Shown: positions 56,633-64,000 of the stretch, piece after piece | Numbering within the stretch: the stretch's first letter is position 1 | Layout: each line of letters opens with the position of its first letter | DNA from: Arthrobotrys musiformis | Lineage: Eukaryota > Ascomycota > Orbiliomycetes > Orbiliales > Orbiliaceae | Assembly (NCBI GenBank): GCA_036971715.1 | Contig: JAVHJL010000005.1 | Span: 1,860,001-1,924,000, forward strand | DNA length: 64,000 nt | Reading direction: 5' to 3' | Translations under genes and position numbers: made by a program | Notes under the pieces: model-generated | What the model was told of the DNA's origin: nothing | What the model saw: the letters and a program-made list of their open reading frames with translations, nothing else | Database searches by the model: none

Positions 56633-58849
56633 TTATTTGTAATCAAAAACACATACCGCGCCGCCGACGATGAACAGGCGTTCTTCTTCTTTCTTGATCC
56701 AGCCCACGATCATATTTGCGTGTTTTGCTAGAACGTTTCTGGGTGTTCCTGCTCCGGCCACGCAGTATAGTTCAAATGTGGGGGTTACCCATGCTAGGGA
56801 AACTGATCTTCTTCTTATGCTATGGTGCACCTTGAGATGTGCGTTACGCGCGTGAACCGCAGCGTGAAGGCGTTGATATAATATCATCAATCTAATTCGA
56901 ATATTAGCGCTGCGAACTTTTTGCGTGAGAGGGAGAATCAGGATTCTTGCGTACCTCCTTCGAGCGTGGGGGCTCGAGAAATGCGGGTCGAAAGAAGGCA
57001 TAGTGAACTGAACGTTCATTTTCGATTTATACAAAAAATGCTGGATAACAGTCCCCTCGATTAGGTCAGAGGCTAGGTATCTACCCCGCTTGACCGCGCT
57101 CTCGATTATAGGGATGCTGCCTGCTCGGTCTAATTGTTCTATGATTTTATCTTTTGCCTCTTTCATCTCGAAGAACGCCTCTCGGGTTGGAGATATGAGG
57201 ACTAGAGCTATCTCCGGTTGGAAGAAACAAATATAGGCGTGAAGAAAGCCCTTGGCGTTGAACTTTGGTAGGCATATCGGTGTCCAATGCTCACCACCGC
57301 CTTTAAAGGTGCTGGCGCTGAATAACATGGAAATAAAAAGTTGTAGATCTGGGGGGTGGAGGGAGTGTCGTTTTGGCCGGATGACCGACACTAAGCGGCC
57401 ATCGGCGATGATGAGCCCGTATAGTAGGTTATTTGTCCGGCATTTCAAAAGGATGCTATTGATTTTTTCGCGGACGTGCTTTCGCATCTTGACACATTCT
57501 AGGGAACCCAGTAAAATATTTGGTTCTCCTCTAACCATGGCATCGGAGAGTCCGTCTAGAAAAACTTCCGTGCCACCTAGCAGCCGTCGTAGATCGAAAT
57601 TCTCCCGTTCGCCGAAGACCTTTGCGACGGTAGTCAGGGTCAAAGTCGAGAGCACCTGTGTATATAACATATCCAATTGTGTTCGTAATTGGGCATCTGT
57701 TTCCCCCAATGAAGATACGCCAACCAGGTATAGATGTCCTTCTTGTAGTATTGTAAATCTATGTTTGCTGGCCGAAAATGATTTGAGAGGGTCGTTCCCT
57801 TCCTGGAAGAAGGATATGATTGTTTGGATCACACCCATAAATTGCGAAACTACAGCTTCGTCTCCGTACCGACTGTACACGGGTTTTCCAGCCGAGGAAA
57901 GGATAAAAAAGTGCTTCTTTCGCGATCTCCATTTTTCTATTCGTTCGTCTTCAGTTAATTCGTCCTCGTTATCGCTTTCGTCCCAATCGTCATCCGAGTC
58001 TTCCACAAGCTCCTCTTCCTCCTCCAACTGTTGAGACAGAGCCCATCCTTGGTTGTAGCCAGCTGTAAAAGCGACATTATCTTCGTTGAGGATCTCGCCA
58101 AGCATACCAGCGACATCATTGTCGCCTGAGTCAATAGTAGGGACTAGACTACGTATGCTGCTTGATTCTGTGTACGGAAGAACGACGCTGACACCGGATG
58201 ATACGATCCCATTGTTCGCATGGACTTGTGATAAAGACAATGCTGTTGTCGGTTTGCTTTGTAAACGTTCAAGTGACGGAGTGACAGGACAAGACCCCGG
58301 TCCAAGCATTCCGTTATCCGCTCCCCTGAGGGTGCTAGCCCCAGAAAGGTCGAGCTGAGGGGGTCTTGCAAAATAATCTTCCGTGATTTGGATGTTTTCG
58401 CGGGTAGCTCCTGTAGCCTCTGTTGTAGGGAGTTTCGAGGGCGACTGCGGGCGTGGCGTCTGAGTGTCGTCTTCTTGATCTGCTTCATCGGCCATTTCTG
58501 GTTCGGCTGCTGGGCTGATATCGCTCGGAGCCGATGTAATAGCCCCTTCGCCCGTTGAATCCCCGGAATTTTCATTCGTCCTACCCTCTGTAGCACCTAC
58601 TGTCCCATCCTGGACACCGGTAGCCACAGCTCCTGCCGTTCCTGCCATTTCTGAAGTTCCAGCCATGTCTGCCGTGTCGCCCGAGCTTCCTTCTGCGGTA
58701 GCTGAGCTTCCTGCAGCAGCGGCACCGCCGTCCCCTTTGACCAAATTCCAGGTCCGTTCGGCTGAGTTCGAGATGGTCGAGTTCACACTATCGGAGATAT
58801 CCTTGAGAGGTGTAACGACCAAGTTGATGGTCTTGGAGTAGAGATCCAT
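56633..58849 (-). CDS. MON1: Vacuolar fusion protein Mon1 (Rab7 GEF subunit)
   Basis: Exons 56955-58849 and 56633-56891 with a 63-bp intron give 717 residues. Mon1 pairs with Ccz1 as the Rab7/Ypt7 exchange factor on late endosomes and vacuoles. Longin-domain signatures run from K-K-H-F-F-I-L-S-S-A-G-K-P-V-Y-S-R-Y-G (about 310-328) through L-G-G-T-E-V-F-L-D-G-L to the final G-A-V-C-V-F-D-Y-K. The N-terminal 280 residues are acidic and S/T/E/P-rich, as usual. The intron (GTACGC...GAATTAG) is a multiple of three and stop-free, so an unspliced frame would also be open (738 residues), but it breaks the conserved R-R-R/L-M-I-L-Y segment. The start at 58849 is the first ATG of the frame. Confidence 0.93.
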   Translation of the reverse strand: MDLYSKTINLVVTPLKDISDSVNSTISNSAERTWNLVKGDGGAAAAGSSATAEGSSGDTADMAGTSEMAGTAGAVATGVQDGTVGATEGRTNENSGDSTGEGAITSAPSDISPAAEPEMADEADQEDDTQTPRPQSPSKLPTTEATGATRENIQITEDYFARPPQLDLSGASTLRGADNGMLGPGSCPVTPSLERLQSKPTTALSLSQVHANNGIVSSGVSVVLPYTESSSIRSLVPTIDSGDNDVAGMLGEILNEDNVAFTAGYNQGWALSQQLEEEEELVEDSDDDWDESDNEDELTEDERIEKWRSRKKHFFILSSAGKPVYSRYGDEAVVSQFMGVIQTIISFFQEGNDPLKSFSASKHRFTILQEGHLYLVGVSSLGETDAQLRTQLDMLYTQVLSTLTLTTVAKVFGERENFDLRRLLGGTEVFLDGLSDAMVRGEPNILLGSLECVKMRKHVREKINSILLKCRTNNLLYGLIIADGRLVSVIRPKRHSLHPPDLQLFISMLFSASTFKGGGEHWTPICLPKFNAKGFLHAYICFFQPEIALVLISPTREAFFEMKEAKDKIIEQLDRAGSIPIIESAVKRGRYLASDLIEGTVIQHFLYKSKMNVQFTMPSFDPHFSSPHARRRYARILILPLTQKVRSANIRIRLMILYQRLHAAVHARNAHLKVHHSIRRRSVSLAWVTPTFELYCVAGAGTPRNVLAKHANMIVGWIKKEEERLFIVGGAVCVFDYK

Positions 58850-59299
58850 AGCGCCTTATCATGGTTGCAGGGTCGAGCTTCTGTTTGCTTGAGAAAGGCC
58901 TGGGAGTCGCAAACACATGTTCCGGAGAATCGTGTACCCCCGGGCGACACCACCTCGAAGCTCCGTATGCGGCGGTAGAATGATATCCGTGAAGTGGTGG
59001 GGAGGCGCCTGATCGCGCGACAGGAAGTGCTGGCTGTCAGGAGAGGAGAGGAGCTGATTGGGCCGGTGCTGGCGCGCATGATATCACCCACCCAAGGCCG
59101 ACGTCTTGGCGTTCGTCTCATCTGGAGCTGCGCAAACTACTGCGGATTCGTGTCCAGTACAGTTGACTGACCGCGTAACGTAATTATAAACCCCACGAAG
59201 CTATCGATATCAACCTCACGACCTCCCTCCATGACTATCTAGAAAGCCAGCGCTGCAGTGGGATCCAATTACTTGGAGTCTTCAGATTTCCCGAAAAGT
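58850..59299. promoter_or_regulatory. Bidirectional promoter region, Mon1 / Dop1
   Basis: 450 bp between divergent starts of two endosomal-trafficking genes. A minus ORF at 58783-59121 overlaps the Mon1 start in another frame and is not taken as a gene. Confidence 0.4.
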
Positions 59300-62200
59300 A
59301 TGTCGTTGGAACCGGGACGATTGGATAATTCGCCGTTGAGCTCTGGCCGGTCGTCACCAGCGCCAAGATGGACCAATGAATACGATGGTACGCAACGGAT
59401 GCATCTCTGCTGACAGGAGCCTTCATTTGGGTCGAGAAGTGGCTAATTGGCGATTAGATAGTCTGATCCAAAAGGACCCGAGGTCGTTCAAGAAATATGC
59501 TGCAGGTGTCGAAAGAGCGCTGGCACTCTTTGAGAACACTCTCCAAGAATGGGCCGACTATATCTCATTTCTCGGAAGGCTTCATAAGGTACTTGCTTGG
59601 CTTCATAGACGTTCTGTATTCGATGGCAGAGACCAAAGCAGCTAACGGATCATGCAATAGGCTATCCAAGCAAACCATGGGATTGCCGTTATACCATCGA
59701 AGTCAATTGTATCGAAACGTCTCGCACAATGTCTTAATTCGCGGCTGCCGTCCGGGGTTCACCAAAAGTCACTCGAAGTTTACTCGAGTGTCTTCTCTAT
59801 AATCGGAGTATGTTTTACAAGATACAAGTCGGGGTGATGTAGACGAAGGCTAAGAACTGGGGGATTAGCAAGAAGGCTTAGCTCGGGACCTTGCAACATG
59901 GACGCCAGGGCTTGCTCCACTACTTTCATACGCTGCCATCAGCGTGAAGCCATACCTGCTTACGGTACTCGAAACATACTACCTGCCTCTCGGGAAATCT
60001 TTGCGACCCGCCCTTCGAAGTCTCATTCTGTCGATTCTTCCTGGGATTGATGAGGAGGGAAGTGAATTCTTTGACAGGACCTTCGCCCTGTTGGAGTCGA
60101 TTCGTATGAAGATCGACGAAGACGCATACTTTTGGCAATGTTTCCTTCTCGCTTCGATGTCGTCCCCGGGGCGAAGACAGGGCGCTTTGGCTTATCTTTC
60201 ACGGAAGCTGCCAAAGCTGGACGACGAAGATGCCCTTCAGTCCCCATTGGTAACCCCGGAACCAGGGCTTCTTATCAGATGCTTTGCAACTGGGCTTCTG
60301 GATAACCAATTGCTTGTACAACGTGGCTTTCTGGATGTATTGGTTCAATGCTTACCACTATCTTCTCCCATCCTCCAAAAGTATGTTCTTGGTTTGTCTA
60401 GTATTTTTGCACTATGGCCATACTGACATGATTTTGAAGACTAGTTACACCCAAAGACCTTGAGAAGCTCCTTGTTTCGGCATGTAGAGTCGTGCTGCGA
60501 AGGGATATGTCTCTCAATAGGAGACTGTGGGCGTGGCTTTTAGGGCCCGAGCAACCGGAGGTGATAGCCTCCCCAATCAATCCCGGCGATGACAGTGATT
60601 CGTACTTCGGACGGTACGGGCTGGAGCGCCTTTGTGTGGGACTCACGGAGCGGATTCTAATACACAAATCCGGTCCGGCAGAGATGGCGCAGCCGTACAG
60701 GATCTTGCTTTCCCTCATGGATCGCTGGGAAATTGGTAGCTCGGTGGTTCCGAAACTCTTCTTCCCAGCGATGCAATCGGCGCAACATTATGAAAAGTTT
60801 GCCCCTTCACCAGAAAAGTATGACGAGCTTTTAAGATCGGCTGCCCAGTTTTTCGATGGCGTCGAGAGTGGCCTCGTGTGGTCTGAGCTCCTAGGAATGC
60901 TGCTTACGTCTCTCGGGTCCAAATACTACCCTTTACTACCACATGAAGCTGCGGCCGAAAGGCTCACCGTTGCAAGATACGTCCTCAAGACCTTCAATGT
61001 AAAAGGCGAGGACATGATTATATGTGCTCCACTAGTGTTGTTGGCCATCATTGCGGAGGCAAGGAAGACCGAAAACCCCTTGACCAAGGCGAACCAACTG
61101 ATTTGGGGTATTGCCAGTGATGTTATTGATTTACTCCCTGAGATCCCCTCCACGTCTATCATCGAAGACAAATTCAACGTTGATCTTGAAACGGAAGCAA
61201 TTCTCGCTAAAGTTGTCGATTTCTTCTCTCTGGACTCGAGGAAGAGAACAGCACCCCCGCCCTTCTCTACCAAGCTTGCATGCCGTCTGATTTTACATCA
61301 GTTCGCTGAGTTTGCCTCAGACTCCCTGAAGAACAACGAGCCAAATGTCCCCTCAGCAACAAGATTCTTGGTCAAGGTCTTGACGAAAGTTTCGTTTGAT
61401 GAGACTTTTAACCCTGAAAAACTGCTTAGGGGCATCCAAGTGATTCTAGAAAACCCCAAAGCAAGTTTTTGGAGCATTGCGGGCGCAGCAGACTTGTTAG
61501 CAATACTAGTTGAAAAAGGGTATACCACTGGGCTTGCCACGAAGCACCTTGTCACTCTATTCGTTAAAGCCTTTTGGGCGGAACTGTCCCCGGACACACC
61601 GAAACACCATGTTGAGGCTACACGTGGAATCTGGACATTACAGATGGCATTTAGGGATCAAAGGATCGAAGCTGCCATCTGTAGTCTCATGGTCGAATCT
61701 AACGTCCAGTCTTCAGCGGCTCCCGGACGCCGTTTCGCTGTCCTGTGGAACCATAGTCACGGGCTTATAGACTACAAAATAGTACTATCGAGACCTTTGT
61801 TTCTCTTGCTTGATGCTCTTGGAGAGGATAACGAGGAAAGGAATGTGCATACCCGTGGATGGCTACAAAATCTGTCTTCGACCGAACGGTAAGCTTCTCC
61901 CGAGCCGAAGCCGAATGCTTCTCTTGCTGAATCAGACTAGGTTATTCGATATTATTTTATCTAAAATCCTCCAATTCTCTTTCCTCGGCCTACCACCGCC
62001 AGCCGGTGTCAAAGTTGCGGCGAAGGATCAAAATATCACGGATGACACAGATATCGAAACGTGCATCTACTATTTCCAAACGTTGAATAATGTTTTACGA
62101 TTTTCGACTGAAGCCGTCCTCCAGTCCTTGGCCGAAGATCATCTAGCTACGTTTGTGTGGCTCCATGAATATCTCGATGATGGTGAGTTAAGCCATCGAC

Positions 62201-64000
62201 AACAATTTTGGTTATCACTAACGGAATTATTCAGCAATTACCGAAGAGAACATAACTTTACAAGCTGTGCTCGCTGATTTGTCATATCTCGCGATAACGA
62301 AGTCTGCACCTATTTCGTCGGACAAGTCTGTTATCAGATCAGTTACTCGGCTACACCGATCAGCCTTATCTGTTCTTCACCAATTGCTTCTAAGTCCCTA
62401 CTCTACTCCACTGGCAGACTTGGAGTTCGAGATCAAACTAGTGAGGCGGCTTCAAGGTGCTTTGAGGGACGACGATACTTTCGTTCAAGTAGCAATACTT
62501 GATGTTCTATTTGCAGCGCTAAAGTTGAGTCTGCGGCGGCCAGATTCGCAGCTTTCACAGCTCTCACAATTAAAACCTCCACCTTCTCGAGATGGAAAGG
62601 GTAGCTTGCGTATATCTAGTGCTGCCGAGCTGGAGAAAGAGGCAGCAATGGCCCAGCCGACACCTCCTCACGACCTCATCCAGGTTCTCATCGACGGGCT
62701 GTCATCTTCCACAACTAGACCTGTCCTTGATAGCTGGATCAATTTTCTCACGGAATGTTTACCGCTTCTCTCACCGGTTATCTTCCAAGTTCTATTGCCG
62801 TTGGTGGAATGCATCTGTAGGCAGGTTCGACAAACCTTCGAAGACCTAAAGAAACAGTTTCGGGATTCGGGCTCCGAAATCAATACTCCTGAGGCAACTT
62901 TGGTAGCCATGTTGAATGGACTAGAGCACCTCATAGCTGCGGCACACGACCAGATCATGGTGGCAGAAGTTCGGTCCGCGATACCTAAGACTCCTCATGA
63001 AACTGCTGGATTCTTCGGTAACATGGTATCAGGAGTGTTTGCCGGTGAGGCACCAGTTGTGAAGAGCGCCAAAGCGAATAATCGACTTACTGTCCTGCTT
63101 TGTTTCCGGGATACCGTCCGTATCTGCTACTCGATATGGTCCTGGGGAGACCCTAGCGCTGGATTCACGAGCGTCGACAGTTGTTCTGCGTCCTATGCGT
63201 ATACGTCATCTAGAATGAGGGCTAGAGCCAGACGGATACTAGAGCACCTCTACCAAGTTGAGACTCTGGAGTGCCTCGAGACGTTTATGGAAATGTGGAG
63301 GTCTAGTCCTCCAGTAAATACATCGATTTTCAAACTCATCAATGTTTTGGATGCATCGAGGCCGAAACATACAATCGGCGCAATTTTTAATAGCATATTT
63401 AGCCGAACAAATGCAGCAGTCCTTGAGCAGAATCGTCGGTCTTCGTTAACCTCAGAACTAACCGATCTTGACGTTGCGGCATTCCTAGTTGACTATGTCA
63501 AGTCTTTAGAAAACGACGCGATGGAAGAGATTTGGTCTGACTGTTTGCTTTTCTTATCCGATGTTCTAAAGAACCCATTCCCGCATCGACAGACCATACC
63601 ATTGCTTCTCCATTTCACAGCAATTATTGGGGAGAAAGCAGACGATACAATTTTCGGAGAGCAGAAGAAGATGCGGAAGGATCTCGGGGTAAGTTTTATA
63701 TTTGAGGCCTAAGTCCACTCTAAAGTGTACTAATTGGTATAGGACGTTTTCATACGCATACTGGGAACAGTATTTACTCTTCGGCCTGCTGCTGGGATCC
63801 TGCCAGATATAACAATCTCTGGGGAGAGAAGGCCCTCGGAGGTCGAACCACCCGTAGATGACATAACCGTTATTTTCAACAACATGGTACCAAAACTGCG
63901 GACAATCCTAGTAGAGCAAGATCGAACTATTGGAGCTGTTACAACCATCATTACTTCATACGTCGCCCCCGCGCTTCGGTCCAAAGCCTTTCCTACCGCG
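59300..64000 (+). CDS. DOP1: Dop1 (Dopey) N-terminal part, 3'-truncated by window
   Basis: Dop1 is a large endosome/Golgi-associated protein that works with Mon2 in endosome-to-Golgi recycling. Eight exons are readable: 59300-59387, 59458-59588, 59661-59807, 59869-60380, 60440-61888, 61941-62182, 62235-63688 and 63743-64000 (continuing), about 1427 codons. Key segments are V-E-R-A-L-A-L-F-E-N-T-L-Q-E-W-A-D-Y (N-terminus), Q-A-N-H-G-I-A-V-I-P-S-K-S-I-V-S-K-R-L-A-Q, P-G-L-A-P-L-L-S-Y-A-A-I-S-V and the long helical body. The start (59300) opens a frame joined to the conserved core by a 70-bp intron with correct phase. Yeast Dop1 is about 1700 residues, so roughly the last 300 lie outside the window. 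Confidence 0.93.

Noticed and set aside
1..64000. tRNA, rRNA, CRISPR arrays, intact transposons
   Set aside because: Scanned by eye for T-loop/box-B-like motifs, regular repeats and terminal inverted repeats; nothing convincing found, although a computed scan (tRNAscan-SE, Infernal) would be decisive.

Overview
The window is genomic DNA of a filamentous ascomycete (Pezizomycotina). About twenty protein genes are readable. Most are split by short GT-AG introns of roughly 60-130 bp, with YTNAY-like branch sites and pyrimidine-rich promoters, and the housekeeping genes (ADE2, ARP4, GUP1-like, Sgs1-type RecQ, SF3b subunit 5, Vps71, proteasome beta5, Mon1, Dop1) are all of fungal type. The mixture with a CVNH lectin, Kelch and mucin-like membrane proteins and repeat-rich secreted proteins would suit an early-diverging Pezizomycotina lineage such as Orbiliomycetes. 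That placement is inference; no marker here decides it. No rRNA, tRNA, CRISPR array or intact transposon was recognised. All exon junctions were read by eye from reading frame, splice consensus and family conservation.

Layout. 1-8.2 kb: 3'-truncated MFS sugar transporter (-), DUF1479 dioxygenase-like gene (+), secreted acidic-repeat protein (-), PAQR/hemolysin-III membrane protein (-), and a lone CHAT peptidase fragment (-) beside about 3.6 kb without clear genes. 11.8-19 kb: ADE2 (+), ARP4 (-), GUP1-like MBOAT (+). 19.3-28.3 kb: RecQ helicase (-) head-to-head with SF3b subunit 5 (+), then an F-box-like gene (-). 29-36 kb: motor-only kinesin (+), Kelch membrane protein (+), CVNH lectin (+). 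36.8-41.4 kb: a compact accessory island with a YTH-domain gene and an active-looking Ser/Thr kinase on the minus strand (ORFs 2 nt apart), divergent from a HeLo-like/pseudokinase gene on the plus strand. 42.3-50.6 kb: GT32-like glycosyltransferase (+), Vps71/ZNHIT1 (-), serine/threonine-rich membrane protein (+), proteasome beta5 (+). 53-64 kb: large secreted DKDKDT-repeat protein (+), Mon1 (-), and the 5' part of Dop1 (+), which runs off the window.

The most interesting region is 36.8-41.4 kb. A kinase with all catalytic residues is divergently paired with a protein joining an N-terminal HeLo-like (membrane-targeting cell-death) helical domain to a degenerate kinase domain. This has the domain logic of the animal RIPK3-MLKL necroptosis pair. 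A YTH domain with its three m6A-cage tryptophans intact follows the kinase stop by two bases. That these genes form a regulated cell-death or RNA-surveillance module is a hypothesis from architecture and proximity only. The CHAT (caspase-like) fragment at 7.7 kb is a second possible remnant of cell-death or incompatibility machinery.
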